In this document: piece after piece, positions 16,365 to 24,584 of the stretch | Numbering within the stretch: position 1 is the first letter of the stretch | Layout: each line of letters begins with the position of its first letter | Origin: an uncultured Kineothrix sp. | GTDB taxonomy: Bacteria; Bacillota; Clostridia; Lachnospirales; Lachnospiraceae | Reading direction: 5' to 3' | Length of the DNA: 49,194 bases | Assembly (NCBI GenBank): GCA_910588855.1 | Contig: CAJUSR010000028.1 | Coordinates: forward strand, 1 to 49,194 | Position numbers and translations under genes: made by a program | Notes under the pieces: model-generated | Databases searched by the model: none | The model's input: only the letters and a program-made list of their open reading frames with translations | What the model was told of the DNA's origin: nothing

Positions 16365-17741
16365 TTATCTGCCGAGGGGCTTTTCAATAAATGCTTTTTT
16401 ACAAAACCAGTCCTCATTTGCTTGTTCGATTTCCATCCCCTGCTGTACAACCGGATGCCCTGCATCGTTAAAGGGAATATAACGTATGATTCCCAGCTTT
16501 CCATCGGACATTAACATCTGCTTTGCCGTATAGTTTATCCGCATATTCTTTATAAAACTCATAACAAGTTTTCTGTCCAACCTTCCTGCCATTCCCTTGT
16601 AAAACATATCAAGGACATCGAATGGCATTTTAAGCCCATTACTACCTCTTGTAGATATTATCGTGTCATAAGTTTCCGAAATAGCTGTCACATTTGCGCA
16701 CAACCCCATATTCCCTACTGTCACTCTTGGTATATTCTGCAAAAGTCCTTCCAATATGAATCTGTCCATCTCACTCCGGCTCAACTTAAGCCACTTTGCC
16801 TGCATTCCGTTGAGCAGCGCTATATTCAAAGCTTGGCGCTGCATTTTTTCGTTGACCGGCTTTGGCAGATTAATACATTCCAATAAGTCAACCAAATCTA
16901 ATTCCGTTATTTTATTGGCAATTTCCTGGCTTAACGCTTCTATTTCCTCTCTGCATAAATCCAATTCCGTATTTACATCCTGGAAAAGGATTCCAATATT
17001 CTGATGGAGCCTTTGGTAACCCGTTTGTTTCTCTATCTCTTCCTCATCCATCCCCTCAGATATATGTGTATCTGCAGCAATCTTTGAGCAGGCATCCTCA
17101 TACGGCATAAATGTCTTTTCCCCGCTGTAAAACGAAAACGGCTTTTCCGTCTTGGGCTTTACAGCCGCTTCCTCATTAGGAAATAACATAACTTCCCCAA
17201 TCCGGCATCCATATTCTTCCAACCCTGCTCCATTATTTTGTATCCGTACAATCTCACATTGCATTTTTAATGTACCCATGTTTGTTTTGACTCTTAAGGA
17301 ATACATTTCGTCTATCTCAAAAAAACCCTCTTCTGCTTTTAGCAAAATGCCACTGGAACTCATATCGACTGCCTGAATAGGTATCCCTTTATGGAACAAA
17401 ATTTTTTTGCCATCTATATATACCCCCTCCATGCTGCCTTCCAGGGCAATGGGATATCGGACTGCCTGACGCCCCTCCATCGTTTCGCATTTTCCTAGTA
17501 AAACTTCCAGTTCATTTTCCCTCATCACTCCTCTGATTGTTCCGGAGAATTTATATAAACAGCTTTCGGCAAAAATAATAACATATACTTGATAAAACTT
17601 TTTATCCAATATACTATGAGCCGGAATGATAACAGAATTGACTGCACTGTCATATCTCATAATCTTTGTGTCTGTGATAGTCTTGTCATTTTCTGCGTTT
17701 TTTATGATTATCCTGCGATTTTTGATTTCCTTTTCAACCAT
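16365..17741 (-). CDS. PilZ domain protein with degenerate HD-GYP-like C-terminus
   Basis: A 458-aa cytoplasmic protein likely to respond to cyclic di-GMP. The PilZ domain is complete in its binding motifs: Arg91-x3-Arg95 (RQAVR) and DMSSSG at 126-131. An N-terminal YcgR-like beta domain precedes it. The C-terminal half (about 240-455) has the helical order of HD-GYP/HDOD-type domains (for example NVTAISETYDTIISTRGSNG, then DRKLVMSFIKNM), but the HD metal ligands and the GYP motif are absent, so phosphodiesterase activity is unlikely. It may be a c-di-GMP effector with a regulatory domain. The start is the ATG at 17741, 9 bases after GGAGG; the frame runs open to a TTG 7 codons earlier. No partner gene is nearby. 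Confidence 0.75.
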   Translation of the reverse strand: MVEKEIKNRRIIIKNAENDKTITDTKIMRYDSAVNSVIIPAHSILDKKFYQVYVIIFAESCLYKFSGTIRGVMRENELEVLLGKCETMEGRQAVRYPIALEGSMEGVYIDGKKILFHKGIPIQAVDMSSSGILLKAEEGFFEIDEMYSLRVKTNMGTLKMQCEIVRIQNNGAGLEEYGCRIGEVMLFPNEEAAVKPKTEKPFSFYSGEKTFMPYEDACSKIAADTHISEGMDEEEIEKQTGYQRLHQNIGILFQDVNTELDLCREEIEALSQEIANKITELDLVDLLECINLPKPVNEKMQRQALNIALLNGMQAKWLKLSRSEMDRFILEGLLQNIPRVTVGNMGLCANVTAISETYDTIISTRGSNGLKMPFDVLDMFYKGMAGRLDRKLVMSFIKNMRINYTAKQMLMSDGKLGIIRYIPFNDAGHPVVQQGMEIEQANEDWFCKKAFIEKPLGR

Positions 17742-18386
17742 TTGCCTTGTCCTCCATGCCAATTATTTTATGCTTTTGGGTGGGGATGCCAAAAAATATA
17801 TTCCTGACATTGTTGTCAGACATGCTGTACGATACCAGAATCCCATTTTATAGACAATCGGGCAGGATACTTTTTATCCCATGCCGTACCCTGCCCTTCC
17901 ATATTTTAAAGTAGATTTTCCAGCCCATAAACCTATTGCTTTTCTATTAACTACTATCCGGTTAATATCCATTCCTTAGTTTGCCATCCGCTCATGGTCT
18001 ATATTATACCAAATCAGTTCCATGCATCCATTTACTTTTCTTCGCATATCAGCACCGATTATTCGCAAAAATAGTTAACCGGATATCTATTCCATAGCTG
18101 TTCCATAACTGTTCTATAGCTTTCCCATCCTCCCCTTTCCCCATTAAATCGCATCTTTGTTTTTTGAAAATCGTTTCTTTCCATACATTTATAAAAAAAC
18201 CCTGCTTGCAGGATTCTCCGCCTGCGGCGGGTCGCGGCAGCGACATGCTTCCCCTCCGCCGCAGTGCGATAATTGCTTTTTACCATACACTACCGCTATG
18301 GGTATCCTTGCAATTGCCGGCGCGATTATCCTTGCTTGCTGGGTTTGCGTTGCCGGGCTGGTGCCTTGTATTTTTATTAGTGCAAA
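17742..18386. other. Intergenic region with hairpins and a structured repeat
   Basis: This 645-base stretch has no convincing gene. It contains a hairpin of GGGCAGGATAC (17860-17870) with GTACCCTGCCC (17886-17896), an inverted pair of TTAACCGGATA-type sequences near 17953 and 18071, and the structured repeat at 18201-18286. Short open frames on both strands here encode low-complexity Arg-rich peptides that read through the repeat. Confidence 0.5.
18201..18286. repeat. Structured 86-bp repeat, copy 1
   Basis: It matches 28529-28615 at roughly 90 percent identity. It folds into CCTGC/GCAGG, then CTGCGGCGG pairing with CCGCCGCAG around an inner GTCGC-GGCA-GCGAC stem, and ends AGTGCGATAATTGCTTTTT. 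One copy is outside the spmA element and the other inside, so it is a dispersed genomic repeat rather than part of one element. Confidence 0.75.
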
Positions 18387-19769
18387 TTACATTTCAAACC
18401 TTTCTATTCTGCATTCATGCTTCTTATTTTTCTTTTCATAATTAATTCCTACAAGTAAAATATTTCCCTTATACTCTTTAAGTGCTTTCACATATCCTTT
18501 GCTTTTAATTTGGCTTATCGCCCCCTCAGCAGTTTTATCCCATTTTAATTCCAGAACCAACGCTGGATTCAGGAATGTACGTTTAGGAAGGAAAACTATA
18601 TCGGCAAATCCATTGCCTGCTGGCATTTCTCTTATAAGAGTATAATCTCTGCACGCACTATAATATGCCAGCGCAATCACGCTACTCAAAGAAATCTCAT
18701 TGTTATATATCAGACTGGAAGAACTTTGCATATGGACTTCTTGTATCATCTGCGCCACAGTTTTTTCATCCATCGCCAAAGTTGCTTTAAGCAAGGCTTC
18801 TGATGCGCTGATTGCCTTCATTACTTCCTCCCACCCATTATTTCTAATTGCTCGCAGAAAAACACTCCTTACCTCATCATTCGGAATAAAAGCCTTTTTC
18901 ATTTTACTATCATAAGCCATATACCCCATATGAATCAGCAGCGTAATTACATCATCTGCAGAATTAAATGAAGTGATATCGTTTTGAAATGATTCCACAT
19001 CAATACTGCATTCCTGACCCCCCAGCATATCTACAATCAGTTGTCTTAGTCCAGCGAAATCCATTGCAATATACGTCATCAAAGACTCATACGTCTCTGT
19101 TCCAGACCAATAATTTCCAAATTCCCCGCTATCTACGGCTTCAATTACAGAATTAGGACTATAAATATGCCCAATCTTTTCAAAATAATATCCATCATAC
19201 CATCTTTGCATCTCTTTAAATGGCATGGCATGTCCTTTACAAATAGCCTTCACCTCTGTCTCTGTAAAGCCAACATACTCTGCCATCTGTCTAGGACTGA
19301 CTATTGTATGCTCTCGGAAATTATTTAAAGCTGACTGTGTACCGTACTTTTTAATCGGCAAAATCCCTGTAATATATGCAAGTTTCAAAAATGCCCCTGA
19401 TGGAGCCCCTTTAAATAAACCTCTTAATAAATTAATATATTCTTTTTGAAGATTCTCATTATTTTTGTCCTCTCGGAACAGGCAGTCCCACTCATCAATA
19501 ATAATAATAAACTGTTCTTTTGTCTTAGCATTAATTTTAGCCAATACAGAGGGCAATGAAATGTCCGTGTCCAAGACACACTCCGGATATTCCTTTCTTA
19601 ACTCCGATATCACCTGTTCCTGAATATAACTTACCACCTCAACAAAAGAATTTCTTCTCATTTCCTCAAGCGCATTTCCGTACATCCACTGAATATCCAA
19701 AAAGATTACATTATACTTATTTAAATGTACTTTGAAAAATTCATTCCTAAATTTAGGCATTACATCCAT
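18387..19769 (-). pseudogene. 5'-truncated AAA-ATPase-like / PD-(D/E)XK nuclease protein
   Basis: This 460-codon frame matches the AAA-ATPase-like family with C-terminal PD-(D/E)XK nuclease domain, common in Lachnospiraceae genomes and thought to be mobile. It keeps the Walker B segment FIIIIDEWDCLF, the ITGILPIKKYGTQSALNNF region and the nuclease core GFADIVF...LVLELKW...QIKSKGY. The usual N-terminus with the P-loop (RPRRFGKT-like) is missing, and the sequence upstream does not encode it, so roughly 70-80 residues are lost. An ATG at 19769 with a weak AGGA site could still start a shortened protein. The gene lies 95 bases after the end of spmA, suggesting the truncation came with a rearrangement there. 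Confidence 0.75.
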
Positions 19770-19863
19770 TTCTGTACTTCCTCGCAAATTTTATGGCGAT
19801 AATACAATTGAATTTTCAATTTCATTTTAGTTTATTTATTATATAATGTCAAAGTTACAGATG

Positions 19864-19893
19864 AAAAAAGCGGAGAGCTATCACGCCCTCCGC
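19864..19893 (-). terminator. Terminator overlapping the spmA stop codon
   Basis: On the minus strand GCGGAGGGC pairs with GCTCTCCGC (one G-U) around a GTGATA loop that contains the stop codon, followed by TTTTTT. spmA is therefore not co-transcribed with anything downstream in the present arrangement. Confidence 0.85.
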
Positions 19894-20258
19894 CCCCTAT
19901 CCTTCATCTTACAATACACCACCGCCACCGCCGTACTCACAAATGTCGCCGCAATCGCCGGCCCGATAATCCCCGCTGGGTTCGCACTGCCGTACTGCTG
20001 CCGGTAAGCAATCATATTCACCGGAATCAATTGCAAAGAAGAAATATTCAATATCAAGAACGTACACATTTCGTTGCTTGCGATGCGCTCCCGTTTCCCC
20101 TTCTTTTCACCCGCGCCTCCCAAACCATCGGCGACGCTTCCTCTGCCATCCCCCGCTGCCCTCTCCTTGCTATCGCCTCTTGCAACCCTATCCGCAGGCA
20201 AATATCCCGGATTCCCTCTCTCCTCCTCCAACTTCGCCAACTCTTCCATTGCCTTCAG
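19881..20258 (-). CDS. spmA: Spore maturation protein A, 3' part (gene split by insertion)
   Basis: The C-terminal 125 residues of SpmA, from L-K-A-M-E-E-L-A-K to the stop. The conserved end is clear: NEMCTFLILNISSLQLIPVN, the GSANPAGIIGPAIAATFVST segment and a final basic tail. An Arg/Gly-rich linker of about 45 residues sits between, as in other Lachnospiraceae members (recalled, not checked). The 5' part lies at 32270-32608. The open frame continues 18 codons into the inserted DNA to an ATG at 20312, but that extension (MFQAFINKVRVTNLTQGG) is not SpmA. Joined to the 5' part at the shared CT or GG, it gives an in-frame protein of about 236 aa. The halves show no internal stop or frameshift, which suggests selection on the rejoined gene. 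Confidence 0.88.
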   Translation of the reverse strand: MKAMEELAKLEEERGNPGYLPADRVARGDSKERAAGDGRGSVADGLGGAGEKKGKRERIASNEMCTFLILNISSLQLIPVNMIAYRQQYGSANPAGIIGPAIAATFVSTAVAVVYCKMKDRGRRA

Positions 20259-20290
20259 ACCCCCTTGTGTCAAGTTAGTGACACGAACTT
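20240..20290. other. Left attachment junction (attL-like) in spmA
   Basis: The transition from SpmA coding sequence to inserted DNA lies at 20257-20262. The proposed core on the coding strand is CT at 20258-20257 (or the adjacent GG). Just inside the element, GTGTCA-AGTTAG-TGACAC (20267-20284) is a perfect dyad that could be a recombinase half-site. Confidence 0.6.
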
Positions 20291-20451
20291 TATTTATAAA
20301 CGCTTGAAACAAGTAATTTTTTATAATTTATTTGTTGAATTGTACCAATAAATAAAATTTCATATATTAAAAGCAGGATACCTCCATTTCAAGAGTTCCC
20401 GCTTTCAAATACACTATAAAATCAATTATGATTGAGAAACTAACATACAAA

Positions 20452-21129
20452 TTATCCAAATATTAGATGCATATTTGTATGCCGCTTCAAAGAATTTAGC
20501 TCCTTTTCAATATAGTTCCAAGTCTTCTGATATGTACCTTGAACAGCAATATTAGGAGAAAGTATAAATTCTATAAACTCTCCTACTTTTCCATCATAAC
20601 GCTCCGCAAAATCATCCGATAATATTTGCTTCTCTTCATCAGAATAATCTTTTAGCTCACCATACAATACATGTTCCAAATTACAAGAATTAAAATAAAT
20701 TTGATAAGGTATGCCATTGATTTTTCCTGTTTTCCTGAGCTTATACAGAATGCCCCCTTTTCTTTTATTTCGTTCCGCGATTATATTTGCACATTTTGCA
20801 TCAATATGATCTTCATAATATTGAATTTCTTCCACATCTGTTTCTACGATATCCGTATCCGCAATGTATACACCATCCGTATCAACAATGTGAATAATCT
20901 TTATAAAATCATCCTGACTGTACCGATACCTATTCTTTACACCTTCAATCTGTTCATTAATCTTTTTCAATATAGTGGCACTTGAAACGCAATCTTTTAA
21001 TGTGATATCGCCATGCACAACAATAAACTGCACTTCATTACTGGAAAAGTATTCTTTCATAATTGTTCCAAGTGCCGCTTCATCACTTGGTCCCTCTACT
21101 ATGAATATAACAACTTTCTTTTCACTCAT
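20452..21129 (-). CDS. TOPRIM-like protein paired with an AAA ATPase
   Basis: A 225-aa protein whose N-terminus IFIVEGPSDE (Glu12) and IVDTDG (Asp83, Asp85) fit a TOPRIM fold as found in OLD-type nucleases and in RloB/AriB-like partners of ABC-type ATPases. The middle segment YFNSCNLEHVLYGE recurs in my memory of such partners, but I cannot name the subfamily. It overlaps the upstream ATPase gene by 8 bases, with no strong ribosome site of its own, so translation is probably coupled. Such ATPase-nuclease pairs are often phage defence systems (OLD, PARIS, Gabija-like). That role is inferred from architecture only. Confidence 0.6.
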   Translation of the reverse strand: MSEKKVVIFIVEGPSDEAALGTIMKEYFSSNEVQFIVVHGDITLKDCVSSATILKKINEQIEGVKNRYRYSQDDFIKIIHIVDTDGVYIADTDIVETDVEEIQYYEDHIDAKCANIIAERNKRKGGILYKLRKTGKINGIPYQIYFNSCNLEHVLYGELKDYSDEEKQILSDDFAERYDGKVGEFIEFILSPNIAVQGTYQKTWNYIEKELNSLKRHTNMHLIFG

Positions 21130-22513
21130 GCTGTATCATTCTACCTGCCTTTCTAAATGCCCGTGCAATCCTCAAACTATCTGTTTCCTCATAAATTACT
21201 TCATCCTGTCCACCAAGGGTAATACCTCTAATATACATATCCCTTAAATTATTTGATGCTTTTACATTTTTCATTCGGATATATCTTCTTTCAGGATTCA
21301 CCGTAGAAAACATAATATTGTCTTTATCCAGCATTTCCAAAGCACGCAGATTATGTGATGTGAATATTAACTGTCCTTTTGCACTTTTATTAAAAATGTC
21401 AAGCAATTCTCCCAGCATATACTCAAAAATACCCGCGTCCAATTCATCGACTACAAGGCAGATGGAAGGATTGCCAAACGCTTGAATCAAGGCATTCAAA
21501 ATAGAAATAATTTTAATAATTCCATCGGATTCCATTCGGATGGGAATAGGCGGCATATTTTCTCGGACAGAAACAAGCTCCACCCGATAACCATTTTCCC
21601 CAGAATCCGTCAATTGCATCCCATAATGATAAACATCTATTTTCATGCCCGGAATAATCGTAAATAGAACCATATTAACCTGTTCTACAATCATATCTAA
21701 TATTTTTTTCCTTTCCTCACTTAAAACAACAGGCTCTGTCAACGGGACGGCAAAATCTCCTTTCATTCCAATTTCGTTCTGTTCAATTTTAAATGCCATA
21801 GGAAGTACAAAGTTTGCAGAAATCACACCAGAATGTGTATTGCGAATTACAAATAAATCCTTTAAAGCAAATTGAAATAATGCCTTAATCACTTCTGAAT
21901 AATCTCTAAAATGATTCTCATAATTCCGGCAGAAAATTTCCCTGCTACCTTCTCCAAAAATATAAGAACAGTTACTTTTCTCAGCAATCTTTCTGGCTAC
22001 AATCAGATCCGTTTTATTTTCTGCATTTGTTCCTATCACTTCATCTAACCTTTTTTTGGGAGCAAACACACTTTCCTGTTTTGAACGCTGGTAATCTACA
22101 AACACTGTCTTATTGCTTCTGGAATTATCTTTATGGATAGCACAGCTCAATGTTTCCCTAACAATATTGGCTCCATCTCCACTTCTCTTCAAAATAATCC
22201 TATAACTTACTTCATAGATAATTGTTTCTATAAAAATAGTAAAATCAGCCACAATCTCTGCCTGATTACTAGCTACATCAATATAATCCGCAATTTCCCC
22301 GTCAAGCGTATTGCCAATCATAATTTTTTGCAAATAGTATAACGTGTCAATAACAGCAGTTTTGCCGGAACCATTTTGACCATATAATCCTAACACTTCT
22401 GCCGTTTTATATGTCAAATGTTTTTGGTAAGTATTTGGCATAACGATTTGCCCGGTTCTAACATTTTTTATATTTGAAATTTTCAATGAAGATAACCTCA
22501 CAATGCTTTCCAT
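21122..22513 (-). CDS. AAA/ABC-type ATPase of a two-gene module
   Basis: A 463-aa ATPase of the AAA_15/AAA_21 (OLD-like, SMC/ABC-related) class. Walker A is GQNGSGKT at 45-52, preceded by the typical SLKISNIKNV start; the Walker B is CLVVDELDAG, followed by the H-loop-like FTSHN. No nuclease domain is fused, so the nuclease function probably resides in the TOPRIM-like protein encoded next. The start is supported by GGAGGT 8 bases before the ATG, and a good promoter lies just upstream. Within the spmA element this pair is the most likely defence or element-maintenance cargo. Its exact class is undetermined. Confidence 0.8.
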   Translation of the reverse strand: MESIVRLSSLKISNIKNVRTGQIVMPNTYQKHLTYKTAEVLGLYGQNGSGKTAVIDTLYYLQKIMIGNTLDGEIADYIDVASNQAEIVADFTIFIETIIYEVSYRIILKRSGDGANIVRETLSCAIHKDNSRSNKTVFVDYQRSKQESVFAPKKRLDEVIGTNAENKTDLIVARKIAEKSNCSYIFGEGSREIFCRNYENHFRDYSEVIKALFQFALKDLFVIRNTHSGVISANFVLPMAFKIEQNEIGMKGDFAVPLTEPVVLSEERKKILDMIVEQVNMVLFTIIPGMKIDVYHYGMQLTDSGENGYRVELVSVRENMPPIPIRMESDGIIKIISILNALIQAFGNPSICLVVDELDAGIFEYMLGELLDIFNKSAKGQLIFTSHNLRALEMLDKDNIMFSTVNPERRYIRMKNVKASNNLRDMYIRGITLGGQDEVIYEETDSLRIARAFRKAGRMIQHE

Positions 22514-22536
22514 AATCTTTTACCTCCACGAAGTTT

Positions 22537-22565
22537 ATTTTATCACAGATGCTGTTTTATTTCAA
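22537..22565 (-). promoter_or_regulatory. Promoter of the ATPase/TOPRIM pair
   Basis: TTGAAA (22560-22565), a 17-base spacer, and TAAAAT (22537-22542) on the minus strand, ending 23 bases before the ATPase ATG. Confidence 0.65.
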
Positions 22566-22689
22566 TTATTTTCTCGCTTTTTGCATTTTTTATTCCTTTT
22601 TCCAAAAATAAACTTTAAAATCCTTCCCAATTTCATTATACAATTGTAACCACATAGAACCCCGTAACTTTCAAAAAATTTACTGTTTT

Positions 22690-22915
22690 CTATCCATAAT
22701 TACCTTCAAACACATCATTCTCTGTAATAAATACCACATACGTTTCCGGCAACATCTCCGTATCATCCCCCGGAAGAATGGAATTTGCATCCATTCTACC
22801 CCTTTGGGATAATCTTCTAAGCATTTTGTCATAAATCCGTCATCAAAATAGCTCATTTCCTGTAAGCGTTCTAAAAACAGATTCTGTTTTTCTTCTCTTT
22901 TTGCTCATTTGCCAT
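22690..22915 (-). pseudogene. Remnant of a PD-(D/E)XK (Rpn-like) transposase-family gene
   Basis: The 437-base gap between the ATPase and the first recombinase contains a decayed coding stretch. An ATG at 22915 starts M-A-N-E-Q-K and soon meets a stop. A shifted frame reads NLFLERLQEMSYFDDGFMTK, then CLEDYPKGVEW, and a third frame reads DANSILPGDDTEMLPETYVV and FITENDVF before a stop. These blocks are typical of the PD-(D/E)XK nuclease family transposases of Lachnospiraceae, with most of the middle and the C-terminus deleted. Function is excluded. Confidence 0.7.
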
Positions 22916-22951
22916 AGCCTCTTCCCCTGTCCTTACAGTATCATAAAAACC

Positions 22952-24580
22952 TTAATTCCTCAATGTTTCCACGCCTTTTTCCTGAAACTTAAAAACAACC
23001 TCAACCCGATTGACGCCATATACATAAACTGCATCTACAAGCTGTCTGACAACCTCTTTTGTAATGTCTGTAAGATTTTCTTTTCCTTCCAGCAAGTTTA
23101 ACAGATTAGACTTTTCATCCGGTACTACTGTTTCTTTTGAATGGCAATCCCTAAGTTCTGCTTTATATATTTCTATCTGCTTATTGTTATTTGCTTTTTT
23201 CTGTAAAAACCTGTCAGCATCAATCTCACCTTTTGCATAGCTTTCATACAGTGAAAAATTGCTATCTGTAAGTTTTTGAATCTGCTCCTGAAGCTGAGCC
23301 ATTCGCTCCTGCTTTGCCTTGATACACTCCCGGATCTGATTGTTATATAAATCCTGCAATCTCCTCATTCCCCCTGTCAGCATTGCCTGATTCCTGATTG
23401 CTGACAAAACAACTGCTATAAGTTCCGTTTCCTTGACGTTCTTCGGGCAGCATCCCTCCTGCTTCGTTTCATAGTAATATCTGCAATAATAAGAAGCATT
23501 TAATCTACTTCGACGCTGCATATTATGTCTGCATCCACCACACTTTACCAATCCCTTAACAGGTGAATCCGCACTTCCCCTTTTTCTCTTTTCCCCCTCA
23601 CAATATACCGTCTTATCCAAATATTCTTGGTCTGCCAGTTTTTTGATGCTGCTTGTCCGAGCATCCATACTGTTCACATATTCAAATAATTCCTTTGATA
23701 TGATTGGTTCATGTGTGCCTTCGCAGACTTCCCATTCATCTTTCGGCAGACATTTCGTTCTTCTTGAACCGACCTCAATCGTTTCTTTTTTGTGAAAAAC
23801 TGTATTGCCCACATATATCTCATTTCTCAAAATCCTTCCTATGATAGAGCTATTCCACACCTTCTTTTCGCCCTGATATTTCCATTGGTAGGTGCTGCCG
23901 CTTTTTACTGCATAGATTTGTGGCGTAAAAATATCTTTCTGGTTTAAATACCTTGCCACCTCCGCCTTAATTCCACACTCTGCATACTTCTCAAATATCA
24001 CGCGTACAATAGCCGCCGCTTCCTCATCTATTACTATACGGTTATGGTCAGAGGGCGATTTTTTATAGCCAAATGCCGCATATGTGGCAAGATATTTTCC
24101 TCTCTTACGTCTTCCCATCAAGTCATTTTTGATTTTAACAGAACTTTCTTCGCTAAAATAATCATACATCAAATTCTCAAACGAAACATCCATATCTGGT
24201 GTTGTACCTTTATAGTCTTTGCTGTCAAAGCTGTTATTGACAGCCATAAAGCGAACATCCAATAATGGAAATATCTTCTCAATGTAATTACCGACTTCAA
24301 TATGGTTTCTTCCAAAGCGTGAGAAGTCCTTCACAATGATAATGGACACTTTACCGGATTTTACATCTTCCAATAGTTCCCTAACCCCCGGTCTTTCAAA
24401 ATTTTTGCCGCTGAATCCGTCATCTATGTATTCCTTTATCTTAAAACCCTTAAATTCTGGTCTTTGCTCCACAAACTTGCGTAGAATTAGCCTTTGATTT
24501 GTGATGCTATTGCTTTCATCAACCATATCGCCATCTTCCTTTGACAGCCTTAAATACAGTGCCAGAATCATAAACATCAT
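22952..24580 (-). CDS. Large serine recombinase 1 of 3
   Basis: A 542-aa large serine recombinase, the third gene in transcription order of the triplet. The resolvase domain carries the catalytic Ser13 in LYLRLSKEDGD, the VKDFSRFGRN segment and the DDGFSGKNFERPG motif. A recombinase domain follows (AFGYKKSP, then WNSSIIGRILRNEIYVG), a zinc ribbon with CGGC...YYC...GC, and a Gln/Lys-rich coiled coil near residues 400-450. The start at 24580 is chosen because GGAGGTG lies 7 bases upstream; the frame stays open to 24622, which would overlap the preceding recombinase. It lies 4 bases after that gene, so the three are co-transcribed. It could cut and rejoin the spmA junctions. Confidence 0.93.
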   Translation of the reverse strand: MMFMILALYLRLSKEDGDMVDESNSITNQRLILRKFVEQRPEFKGFKIKEYIDDGFSGKNFERPGVRELLEDVKSGKVSIIIVKDFSRFGRNHIEVGNYIEKIFPLLDVRFMAVNNSFDSKDYKGTTPDMDVSFENLMYDYFSEESSVKIKNDLMGRRKRGKYLATYAAFGYKKSPSDHNRIVIDEEAAAIVRVIFEKYAECGIKAEVARYLNQKDIFTPQIYAVKSGSTYQWKYQGEKKVWNSSIIGRILRNEIYVGNTVFHKKETIEVGSRRTKCLPKDEWEVCEGTHEPIISKELFEYVNSMDARTSSIKKLADQEYLDKTVYCEGEKRKRGSADSPVKGLVKCGGCRHNMQRRSRLNASYYCRYYYETKQEGCCPKNVKETELIAVVLSAIRNQAMLTGGMRRLQDLYNNQIRECIKAKQERMAQLQEQIQKLTDSNFSLYESYAKGEIDADRFLQKKANNNKQIEIYKAELRDCHSKETVVPDEKSNLLNLLEGKENLTDITKEVVRQLVDAVYVYGVNRVEVVFKFQEKGVETLRN

Positions 24581-24584
24581 AAAA

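Noticed and set aside
18059..18286. Arg-rich frames overlapping the 86-bp structured repeat
   Set aside because: They exist only because of the repeat; the same peptide would appear at any copy. No coding signal is seen.
19881..20312. The 143-codon frame taken as a complete small gene
   Set aside because: Only the last 125 residues belong to SpmA; the first 18 come from the inserted DNA, and the Met at 20312 has no ribosome site.
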